This document shows positions 1 to 5,569 of a stretch of 11,707 nucleotides of DNA, in pieces. The translations under genes and the position numbers were made by a program. A model generated the notes under the pieces. That model was not told where the DNA came from, made no database searches, and was given only the letters and a program-made list of their open reading frames with translations. The DNA is from Candidatus Tectimicrobiota bacterium. GTDB lineage: Bacteria > UBA8248. The stretch is taken from positions 1 through 11,707 of the forward strand of contig JACPCT010000275.1 of the NCBI GenBank assembly GCA_016184445.1, read 5' to 3'. The first letter of the stretch is position 1, and every line of letters starts with the position of its first letter.

Positions 1-242
1 AGCGGGCGCCCGAGTACATCCGCACCTCGGGGGAGGGGACGGACTCCCAGATCGCCGCCAGCCTCAAGCAGAAGAGCGAGGTCACCCTGGAGGCCCTCGG
101 CGGGGGCCAGACGCGGATGCAGATCCGCTCTCAGGTGGACGTCTTCGGGAAGCTGGGCTCCCTGGGCTTCAGCGTGATCAAGAACCAGGCGAACAAGATT
201 TTCGCGGATTTCGCCCGGAACGTGAAGGCCAAACTGGAGTGA
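1..242 (+). CDS. C-terminal part of a CoxG-like SRPBCC-family protein (5' truncated by window edge)
   Basis: An open frame enters from the left edge (codons in phase with position 3) and ends at TGA 240-242, giving 79 residues. The sequence runs through a Thr-rich beta segment, then a hydrophobic strand with the pattern V-D-V-F-G-K-L-G-S-L-G-F, and ends in an amphipathic helix rich in Lys and Phe. This order matches the C-terminal end of CO dehydrogenase subunit G (CoxG, SRPBCC/START-like fold), where a G-x-L-A-x-L-G segment precedes a final helix of the type A-x-x-x-F-F-x-x-L. CoxG proteins help recruit or mature molybdenum hydroxylases at the membrane; whether that applies here depends on genes left of the window. 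The neighbouring hydrolase starts 111 bp downstream. Family assignment rests on pattern only; another SRPBCC protein is possible. Confidence 0.6.
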   Translation, partial: RAPEYIRTSGEGTDSQIAASLKQKSEVTLEALGGGQTRMQIRSQVDVFGKLGSLGFSVIKNQANKIFADFARNVKAKLE

Positions 243-353
243 TCGGTCGGCGAAACCCGGCTTCTTCCCCGCGTGTTTGATAGGGAAACCCTGCACCTCC
301 GCCCCGGGGAGGGGCGCGAGGCCGGCTGGCGGAACCCGAACGAGGAGACCCTC

Positions 354-1211
354 ATGGAACGCGTCATCCTGGACCTCTACGACGAATTCCGGCACACCCC
401 CATGCCCCGCCGGGAGTTCCTGGACCGGCTGACCAAGCTGGCCGGCGGCGCCGCGGCCGCCACGGCCCTCCTCCCCGCGCTGGAGGGGGACGCCGAGGCC
501 GCCAAGGTCGCCCCCAACGACCCCCGGCTCGAGACGGCGGCCATCACCTACCCGGGCCCCGCCGGGGCGGTCAAGGCCTACCAGGCCCGGCCCAAGGGGG
601 CGGGGGCGCTCCCGGCGGTGCTGGTCATCCACGAGAACCGGGGCCTGAACGACCACATCCGCGACGTGGCCCGCAAGGCCGCCGTCGCGGGCTTCCACGC
701 CCTGGCGCCGGACCTCCTCTCCCGCAAGGGCGGCACTCCGCCCGTCCAGGAGCAGGCCATCGCCGCCATCCGCGACCTCGCCCGCGAGGACGCACTGGCC
801 GACGCGCGCGCCGGGGTGGCCTTCCTCCAGAAGTCCTCCCAGGTCGCGGCGGGCAAGGTGGGCACGGTCGGCTTCTGCTGGGGCGGGGCGATGGTGAACC
901 TCATCGCCGCGAACGAGCCCGCCCTCAAGGCGGGGGTGGCCTTCTACGGCTTCCCGCCCGACCTCAAGCTGGTGGCCGGCATCCGGGCCCCGCTCTTCCT
1001 CATCTACGCCGGCAACGACGCGCGCGTGAACGCGGGCGTCCCCGCCTACCTGGACGCCCTCAAGAAGGCGGGTAAGAACGTCGTCTCGGAGACCTACCCC
1101 AACGTCGAGCACGCCTTCCACAACGACACCGCCGGCACCCGCTACAACCAGAAGGCGGCCGACGACGCCTGGGCGAAGGCGGTGGCCTTCTTCAAGAAGC
1201 ACCTGGGCTAG
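354..1211 (+). CDS. Dienelactone hydrolase family protein with Tat-like N-terminus
   Basis: 285-aa alpha/beta hydrolase. ATG 354 was chosen because GAGGAG (342-347) sits 6 nt upstream; the frame is open further upstream to 273, but without such a site. Seen: Glu94 in H-E-N-R-G, nucleophile Cys175 in G-F-C-W-G-G, Asp222 in Y-A-G-N-D and His253 in V-E-H-A-F. This is the Cys-Asp-His triad, plus the activating Glu, of dienelactone hydrolases (carboxymethylenebutenolidase, EC 3.1.1.45). Family members cleave dienelactones in the chlorocatechol route, but many act on other lactones or esters, so the substrate is open. The N-terminus has Arg19-Arg20-Glu-Phe-Leu followed by an Ala/Leu-rich stretch (28-42) and an A-E-A-like cleavage site near 48-50. 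That is a Tat-type signal and suggests a periplasmic or exported enzyme. The Arg pair lies deeper than usual (about 18 residues in). A strong terminator follows the stop. Confidence 0.92.
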   Translation: MERVILDLYDEFRHTPMPRREFLDRLTKLAGGAAAATALLPALEGDAEAAKVAPNDPRLETAAITYPGPAGAVKAYQARPKGAGALPAVLVIHENRGLNDHIRDVARKAAVAGFHALAPDLLSRKGGTPPVQEQAIAAIRDLAREDALADARAGVAFLQKSSQVAAGKVGTVGFCWGGAMVNLIAANEPALKAGVAFYGFPPDLKLVAGIRAPLFLIYAGNDARVNAGVPAYLDALKKAGKNVVSETYPNVEHAFHNDTAGTRYNQKAADDAWAKAVAFFKKHLG

Positions 1212-1234
1212 GATCGCCGGGAGCGGAGAAGAGA

Positions 1235-1272
1235 AGGGGGGGAGCCCCGGGCGGGGCTCCCCCCCTTTTTTT
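1235..1272 (+). terminator. Strong Rho-independent terminator after the dienelactone hydrolase gene
   Basis: A perfect 13-bp GC-rich stem (1236-1248 pairing with 1253-1265) closes a 4-nt loop (1249-1252, GGGC) and is followed by seven T residues (1266-1272). It lies 24 bp after the hydrolase stop. The convergent OsmC gene ends at 1289; read on the minus strand the same hairpin is followed only by a C/T mix, so it is a clear terminator for the plus strand and at best a weak one for the minus strand. Confidence 0.95.
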
Positions 1273-1288
1273 GTGTGTCGAAAGCTTC

Positions 1289-1762
1289 TTACGGCCGCCG
1301 GATGATCCACTCCTCATCGAGCCCGCAGCCGCTCTCCCGGAAGAGAGCCGAGATAGGGCAGCGGCCCTTGTGCTGGCGCTTGAGCTCGGCGACGCGCTCC
1401 TCGGGCTCCTCCGTCACCAGGGTGATCTTGACCTCGACGCGGTCGAAATTGGGGCTGATGCCGTTGTCGGCGTCCTTGGTCCCGCGCGGGTCGGCCGTGC
1501 CCCGCACCTCGATGGACTGGTCCGTGTAGTTGAACTTCAGGTCGTCCGCCACCTTGTGGGTGATGATGGTGACGCAGGCCGCCAGGGCCCCGAGGGCCAT
1601 CTCCCGGGGGGTGGGGCCGGCGTCCTCGCCCCCCGCCGCCTTGGGTTCGTCCGCCATCCAGGCGAGGCCCCTCGCCTTGAGCTCCACCTTGCAGCCGCCC
1701 CTCCACTGCGCCCTGACGCGGCGCTCCTGCTTCGCCATCACGGCGTTGGTCGTATTGGCCAT
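1289..1762 (-). CDS. OsmC/Ohr-family peroxiredoxin-like protein
   Basis: 157 aa. Start ATG at 1762 was chosen because GGAGG lies 4 nt upstream on the minus strand; an in-frame extension to 1846 has no such site and looks unlike the family. Seen: the N-terminal beta region, then the conserved G-P-T-P-R-E segment (49-54) leading into helix A-L-G-A-L-A-A-C with Cys63, and the second cysteine Cys135 in H-K-G-R-C-P-I. These two cysteines are the peroxidatic and resolving pair in OsmC/Ohr proteins, which reduce organic hydroperoxides in the cytoplasm using dithiol (often lipoyl) reductants. Cys24 and Cys146 are extra. The spacing and C-terminal H-x-x-C-P motif fit the OsmC/YhfA side better than Ohr. 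It is downstream of an alcohol dehydrogenase on the same strand across a 105-bp gap, so co-transcription or a separate promoter are both possible. Confidence 0.92.
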   Translation of the reverse strand: MANTTNAVMAKQERRVRAQWRGGCKVELKARGLAWMADEPKAAGGEDAGPTPREMALGALAACVTIITHKVADDLKFNYTDQSIEVRGTADPRGTKDADNGISPNFDRVEVKITLVTEEPEERVAELKRQHKGRCPISALFRESGCGLDEEWIIRRP

Positions 1763-1816
1763 CTCGCCTCCAAAAGTCAAGATCGGGAACGTCCAGCCGC
1801 CCACGCCCTGATTAAC

Positions 1817-1850
1817 GCCCAAACCGCCTGGTTTATGCCGGCCCAAACCG
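1817..1850. repeat. Two 10-bp direct repeats with a small inverted repeat upstream of the OsmC gene
   Basis: GCCCAAACCG occurs at 1817-1826 and again at 1841-1850, 24 bp start to start. Between them AAACC (1821-1825) and GGTTT (1829-1833) form a short inverted repeat. The block lies in the 105-bp gap between the dehydrogenase stop and the OsmC start. The spacing, a little over two helical turns, would suit a protein-binding site or operator controlling OsmC, but this is inference and chance repetition is not excluded. Confidence 0.35.
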
Positions 1851-1867
1851 GCCCCTCGGTGGCCCCC

Positions 1868-2929
1868 CTACCCGAACACCACCGCCGCGCGTCCCGTGAT
1901 CTCGTTCTTTTCCAGCATCTGGAAGCCCTTTTCGGTTTCCTCCAGCTTGAAAGTCTCGGTCACGACGGGCTTGATCCGCCCCTGGCGGATGAGCTCGAGC
2001 GACTGCCGGAGCTCCTGCATGGAGCAGTAGCGCGAGCCGTGGATCTCCTGGCCCTTGCTGAGGAGCTCCAGGGGGTTCACGGTGAAGTCGGGCGAAAGCC
2101 CGCCGAAAGCCATCGGGGGGCGGTAGCCCACGATGACGAGCTTCCCGCCCCGGCCGAGGCAGGCGAGGCCGGCCTCCAGGGTCTGCTTGGAGGCCACGTA
2201 GTCGATGTAGGCGTCCACCCCCTTGCCCTGGGTGAGGGAGAGGATCTCCTCCACCGGGTCGCTCTTCCGGGGGTTCACGACGGCGAAGGCCCCGAGCCTG
2301 GAGACCGTCTCGAGCTTCTTCTCCGAGACGTCCACCCCAATGACGCGGCCGCCGCACACCTGGGCCATCTGGACGGCGTGGATGGCGACGCCCCCCCCCG
2401 CCCCGACGACGGCCACCAGGTCGCCCGGCTTGATCTGGGCCTCGGCGACGCAGTTGTGGTAGGGGGTGCAGATGGCATCCGCCGCCACGCAGGCGTCCAG
2501 GGCGCTCACCCCCTCGGGGACCTTGCAGAGGTTCACGGCGGGGAGCGTCATGTATTCCGCATATCCGCCGTCGCAGGCGAGGCCCACATAGCCCCGGAAG
2601 TCGGGGCAGAGGGTCTCGCGGCCGCTGCGGCAGAAGTTGCAGTTGTGGCAGGTGAGGTAGAAGTGGGCCGTTACGAGGTCCCCGGGCTGCACGGTGCCGA
2701 CTGCGGCGCCCACCTCCACCACCTCGCCCGCGATCTCGTGCCCCATGGTGCGGGGGTAGCGGCTGATGAGCCCCGGGGTCTTCCGCATGATGACGAGGGT
2801 GAGGCCCAGCCCGGTCGCCCGGAGGCGGAGGAGGGCGTCGTTCGGGCCGGGCCGGGGGACGGGGGCCGCCTCCAGGCGGAAGCTCCCCCCCAGTTCGTGG
2901 ATCCGCATGGCGCGCATGGTGTCGGGCAT
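1868..2929 (-). CDS. Zinc-type alcohol dehydrogenase (MDR superfamily) with an altered catalytic zinc site
   Basis: 353 aa, the usual length for medium-chain dehydrogenases/reductases. Start ATG 2929 has AAGGAG at 2943-2938, 8 nt upstream. Seen: GroES-like N-domain with the G-H-E motif (63-65); structural-zinc loop with Cys94, Cys97, Cys100 and Cys108; Rossmann motif G-A-G-G-G-V (176-181) with Asp200 at the end of beta-2, which favours NAD over NADP. The place where the first catalytic-zinc cysteine normally sits (G-x-C-x-x-D) reads G40-L-G-L-T-L, so Cys and Asp are replaced by Gly42 and Leu45. His64, Glu65 and a possible third ligand, Cys154, remain. It should act on an alcohol/aldehyde or a related hydride transfer in the cytoplasm; the substrate is unknown. 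OsmC follows on the same strand. A quinone-oxidoreductase-like or cyclohexenoyl-CoA-dehydrogenase-like role is an alternative. Confidence 0.93.
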   Translation of the reverse strand: MPDTMRAMRIHELGGSFRLEAAPVPRPGPNDALLRLRATGLGLTLVIMRKTPGLISRYPRTMGHEIAGEVVEVGAAVGTVQPGDLVTAHFYLTCHNCNFCRSGRETLCPDFRGYVGLACDGGYAEYMTLPAVNLCKVPEGVSALDACVAADAICTPYHNCVAEAQIKPGDLVAVVGAGGGVAIHAVQMAQVCGGRVIGVDVSEKKLETVSRLGAFAVVNPRKSDPVEEILSLTQGKGVDAYIDYVASKQTLEAGLACLGRGGKLVIVGYRPPMAFGGLSPDFTVNPLELLSKGQEIHGSRYCSMQELRQSLELIRQGRIKPVVTETFKLEETEKGFQMLEKNEITGRAAVVFG

Positions 2930-3111
2930 TCCGGGCTCTCCTTGACAATGACTCCAGGCCTCGGGCCTAGCCGATGAATGTGCAAGAGATGATAGCTCTC
3001 TTTCTCCGGCGGGGCATCCAGGCAACCCCGTCTCATCCACACAACAAAAATCTCGCTTATCTCGGATTCACACGCGAAAAGACCCAAGGAATATACCGTT
3101 ACACGGAGGTA
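2930..3111 (-). promoter_or_regulatory. Leader region upstream of the alcohol dehydrogenase gene
   Basis: 182-bp gap between the CGNR-like gene stop and the dehydrogenase start, visibly less GC-rich than the coding DNA around it. It must hold the promoter of the dehydrogenase if the two are separate units. I see no convincing -35/-10 pair. Two small inverted repeats are present: AGGCC/GGCCT with a 3-nt loop (2956-2968), and ATACC/GGTAT (3093-3112) just after the CGNR-like stop; the latter has no T-run and is not a clear terminator. Confidence 0.35.
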
Positions 3112-3843
3112 TCATTCTGTTGAGTTTACAGATCGGGGAGGGATTTCGGTGATGGAAGCCTCGGATTTTTGCCGGAGCGCCTCCCTCCGCCGCCGCATGT
3201 AGAGGGCCTGGCGGCCGGTCTCGACCCGGACCCGGTTGTGAAAGGAAGTCCGGCAGGAGTCGGTGCAGAAACGCTTCCGGTGCATGGCGTCCAAGAGGAA
3301 CAGGCGGGAGCAGTGGGGGCACTTCTTCAGGCGCTGGGGCTCCAGTCCGGAGAGGAACCGGGCGACGGCGAAATGGAGGAGAAACTCCAGGTCGAAGGTG
3401 AGGGGCCGGAGGAAGACGGTGTCCTCCGCGTCCCGGGCCGGGGAGAGCACGCGGTCGAGGTGGAAGCGCATCCCGCGCGCCTGGGCCAGGGCGGTGTTCA
3501 GGAGCTCGATGTCGCGGGGGGGGAATTTCCCCCCCTCGGCGATCTCCCCCAGGATCTGCCCGAAGCGGCCCCGCAGGAACTCAACGTTGCCGAAGGTGAC
3601 CCGCGCCCCGTTGAAGGTGAACTGCTTGAGGGACTCCTCCTCGTCCTTCGGGAAGGTGAAGGGCAGCACGCCCTCGCGCCGCAGGAGAGCGAGGCAGACG
3701 GCCTGCCAGTTCTCCTGCCCGAGGGGGTCGTTGCAGAAGTCCAGGATGGCGGAGCAGGGGCGCCCCCCCGGCGCCCCGGCCGCCGGGCCGGGAGAGCCCT
3801 CGCGCGGCTCCGACCGTCTCCGTCCGCTGCGGCTTTCCTTCAA
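3112..3843 (-). CDS. CGNR/ABATE-like zinc-finger protein, probable DNA-binding regulator
   Basis: 243 aa, starting at TTG 3843 with GGGGAG 4 nt upstream; the start lies 24 bp after the stop of the zinc-ribbon gene. The first 28 residues are basic and Gly/Pro-rich, so the real start could be later. Seen: a segment I-L-D-F-C-N-D (33-39) reminiscent of the L-D-F-x-N-T opening of ABATE domains, an alpha-helical middle, then a C-terminal zinc finger with Cys175, Cys178, Cys193 and Cys197, followed by a strongly basic helix (204-226). In the CGNR family the second cysteine pair runs into C-G-N-R; here it reads C-R-T-S-F-H-N-R, so only N-R is kept, with a shifted spacing. CGNR proteins are thought to be stress-responsive transcription regulators. 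Family membership is inferred from architecture; the protein could be another treble-clef DNA-binding protein. Confidence 0.8.
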   Translation of the reverse strand: MKESRSGRRRSEPREGSPGPAAGAPGGRPCSAILDFCNDPLGQENWQAVCLALLRREGVLPFTFPKDEEESLKQFTFNGARVTFGNVEFLRGRFGQILGEIAEGGKFPPRDIELLNTALAQARGMRFHLDRVLSPARDAEDTVFLRPLTFDLEFLLHFAVARFLSGLEPQRLKKCPHCSRLFLLDAMHRKRFCTDSCRTSFHNRVRVETGRQALYMRRRREALRQKSEASITEIPPRSVNSTE

Positions 3844-3867
3844 GACTCTCCCCTTCGGCGGGAGCGC

Positions 3868-4077
3868 CTAGACGCGCTCATCCACGGGAGGGTGGCGGGG
3901 GCTTCCGCAATTCGGGCAACGGTCCATGAACGGTACCACCTTGCCGCAGGCCGGGCAACGCATTTCGATGGGCTTGCGCTTGAGCCCCTCGGTGGATTCC
4001 TCGAGGTAATCCTTGAAGCTAGGTCCCGCGAAGAGGCGCCGCAACCCCCTCCACAGCCCAGGCCACGCCCCGGCCAT
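3868..4077 (-). CDS. Small zinc-ribbon protein (69 aa)
   Basis: 69 aa from ATG 4077, with a purine-rich GGAGAGAGG immediately upstream. Residues 1-37 form an amphipathic, basic N-terminus with several Trp, Phe and Leu (W5, W9, L12, L15, F16). Residues 41-57 hold a zinc ribbon: Cys41-x2-Cys44, then nine residues, Cys54-x2-Cys57, with C-P-x-C-G knuckles. I do not recognise a specific family; such mini-ribbons are common in proteins that bind nucleic acid or partner proteins. It sits first in a two-gene unit, 24 bp ahead of the CGNR-like gene, so the two zinc proteins are probably made together. Coding is supported by the SD, the paired knuckles and the tight spacing. Confidence 0.78.
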   Translation of the reverse strand: MAGAWPGLWRGLRRLFAGPSFKDYLEESTEGLKRKPIEMRCPACGKVVPFMDRCPNCGSPRHPPVDERV

Positions 4078-4222
4078 CGCCTCTCTCCGGAAAGAGGGAG
4101 CCCCCCCGCGCCGGGCCCTATCATACTCCCCCCGGAAAACCCCCGAAATGCGCGGCCCGGACGCCGCCGCCGCGTGCTAGGATGGCCCGGAGGACCTGTG
4201 CCGCTTCCCGGGAGGCCCCGCC
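4078..4222. promoter_or_regulatory. Divergent intergenic region between the zinc-ribbon gene and fxsA
   Basis: 145 bp separating two outward-facing transcription units, so promoters for both should lie here. On the minus strand TATGAT (4125-4120) resembles a -10 box for the zinc-ribbon operon, about 43 nt from its start codon, but no good -35 is at the right distance. On the plus strand TAGGAT (4178-4183) is a possible -10 for fxsA, again without a clear -35. Both are weak calls. Confidence 0.35.
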
Positions 4223-4618
4223 TTGTTCTTCCGGCTTTTCCTTCTGTTCACGGCCATACCGCTCCTCGAGTTGCTGATCCTGATCGACCTGGGCTCCTGG
4301 ATCGGCGCGGCGCCGACCCTGGGCCTCGTCATCCTCACCGGGGCGGCGGGCGCCTGGATCGCGCGGCTCCAGGGCCTCTCGGTCCTGGGCCGGATCCAGC
4401 AAGAGCTGTCCGAGGGGCGGCTCCCCGCCCTCGAGCTGGTGGACGGGGCCCTGGTCCTCGTGGGCGGCATCCTCCTCCTCACCCCGGGCCTCCTGACGGA
4501 CCTCATGGGCCTCTCCCTCATGGTCCCCGCCTGCCGGGCCCTCGTCCGGGGCTGGCTCCTGGCACGCCTCGAGGGGCTCATCCGGGAGGGGAAGGTCCAC
4601 GTCTACTTCCATGGCTGA
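4223..4618 (+). CDS. fxsA: FxsA-family cytoplasmic-membrane protein
   Basis: 131 aa starting at TTG 4223 with GGGAGG (4210-4215) 7 nt upstream. Seen: hydrophobic segments at about 3-23, 27-47 and 72-92, with a further hydrophobic stretch near 95-112; Glu16 inside the first segment; the signature T-P-G-L-L-T-D-L-M-G (87-96), which matches the conserved T-P-G-x-L-T-D-x-x-G of FxsA proteins. E. coli FxsA is a membrane protein that relieves exclusion of phage T7 by the F plasmid; its normal cell role is not known. Length is close to that of family members without the long tail found in E. coli. The last 8 nt overlap the start of the GNAT gene, so the two are translated together. Confidence 0.92.
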   Translation: MFFRLFLLFTAIPLLELLILIDLGSWIGAAPTLGLVILTGAAGAWIARLQGLSVLGRIQQELSEGRLPALELVDGALVLVGGILLLTPGLLTDLMGLSLMVPACRALVRGWLLARLEGLIREGKVHVYFHG

Positions 4619-5537
4619 GATCCGGCTCTACGGCCCCGGGGAGGGGGAGGCCCTGCGCCGCCTCATGGAGGAGGCCTTCGGCCCGGGCGCCGCGGGGAGG
4701 CCCGGCGAGCCGCCCGCCCTCCCCGAAGGGTGCCGCGCCTGGCTCGGCGGATCGGACAGCGGCGGGCCGGCCGCCTTCTGCCGGGCGGTGCCGGACCGGG
4801 AGACCCGGGCCCGGGGCCGGCTCTGCCTGGACGCCCTCTTCGTCTCCGCGCCCCACCGCCGGAGGGGGCTGGGAAGGGCGCTCCTCCGGGCCGCCCAGGA
4901 GTGCGCGCGCGGGGAGGGCCTGGAGGGCGTCTGGGGGTATTTCCCCGCGGAGGTCCCGCCCGCCTTCCTCTCCGCGACGGGGGGGAGGAAGCTCCGTACC
5001 CTGCGCTTCTTCCGGCGGGGGCGCCTGGAGAGCGTCCTTTATCCCCGTGTCCCGCAGGGCTACCGGGTCCGCCCGATGAGCCTTCCCGGGGACCTCGCGG
5101 CCGCGGCGGCGCTCTACAACGCCGTCTTCGCCCGGATGTGGAACTTCCGCGCCCACGCGCCCGGCGACATCGCCGAGTGGTTCGAGGGGGGCGACACCGC
5201 GCCCGAGAACTGCCTCCTCCTCGAATCCCTCTCCGAGCCCGCCGGGCTCCTCGGCATGGCGGCCCTCGCGGTGGACCCCTCCCGCCTCCAGGCGGGGGAC
5301 AAGACGGCCTACATCCCCGACATCGGGGTGGTGCCGGACCACCGGGGGAAGGGCTGGGGGGAGATCCTCATCGCCGCCGCCGCCGCCCGCGCCCGGGAGG
5401 CGGGGCTCGCCGCCCTGGAGCTCATCGCGGACGCGGAGGACGCCGCCGTCTGCGCCTTCTACCGCCGGATGGGCTTCGAGGAGCGGGGGGTCATCCAGGT
5501 GTACGAGTGGGGCCTTCCGGGCGAATCTTCTACCTGA
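4611..5537 (+). CDS. Tandem-GNAT N-acetyltransferase
   Basis: 308 aa from ATG 4611, which overlaps the fxsA stop by 8 nt (ATGGCTGA). Two GNAT domains are visible. The first (about 1-145) has the acetyl-CoA pyrophosphate-binding loop R-R-R-G-L-G (83-88). The second (about 150-300) has H-R-G-K-G-W-G (244-250), preceded by a hydrophobic beta-4 strand I-P-D-I-G-V-V, and the closing C-A-F-Y-R-R-M-G-F motif (281-289) typical of the domain. Tandem GNATs include mycothiol synthase (MshD) and several antibiotic- or amine-acetylating enzymes; usually one domain is catalytic and the other has lost activity. Both loops look intact here, the second closer to consensus. The substrate cannot be predicted. 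The gene converges on hisS across 32 bp. Confidence 0.9.
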   Translation: MAEIRLYGPGEGEALRRLMEEAFGPGAAGRPGEPPALPEGCRAWLGGSDSGGPAAFCRAVPDRETRARGRLCLDALFVSAPHRRRGLGRALLRAAQECARGEGLEGVWGYFPAEVPPAFLSATGGRKLRTLRFFRRGRLESVLYPRVPQGYRVRPMSLPGDLAAAAALYNAVFARMWNFRAHAPGDIAEWFEGGDTAPENCLLLESLSEPAGLLGMAALAVDPSRLQAGDKTAYIPDIGVVPDHRGKGWGEILIAAAAARAREAGLAALELIADAEDAAVCAFYRRMGFEERGVIQVYEWGLPGESST

Positions 5538-5538
5538 G

Positions 5539-5556
5539 AAAAATAGCTTTAACTAT
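5539..5556 (-). terminator. Possible weak terminator of hisS in an AT-rich convergent gap
   Basis: The 32-bp gap between the convergent GNAT and hisS genes is strikingly AT-rich. On the minus strand, just after the hisS TAA, ATAG and CTAT (5556-5553 and 5546-5543) can pair around a 6-nt loop and run into five T residues. The stem is only 4-5 bp and AT-rich, so this is a tentative call. Confidence 0.35.
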
Positions 5557-5569
5557 CTGTTTTAAATAT

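Noticed and set aside
1763..1846. N-terminal extension of the OsmC protein by 28 residues
   Set aside because: The GGAGG at 4 nt before ATG 1762 and the family's usual N-terminus favour the shorter form; the extension covers the repeat-bearing upstream region.
1271..2977. 568-codon plus-strand open frame opposite OsmC and the alcohol dehydrogenase
   Set aside because: Composition is Gly/Ala/His/Leu-rich with no domain, while the minus strand carries two clear families with SD sequences. It is a GC-rich antisense shadow.
3169..5079. 636-codon plus-strand open frame overlapping the zinc-finger, fxsA and GNAT genes
   Set aside because: It crosses genes on both strands, is Pro/Arg/Gly-rich without motifs, and conflicts with the well-supported FxsA and GNAT frames.
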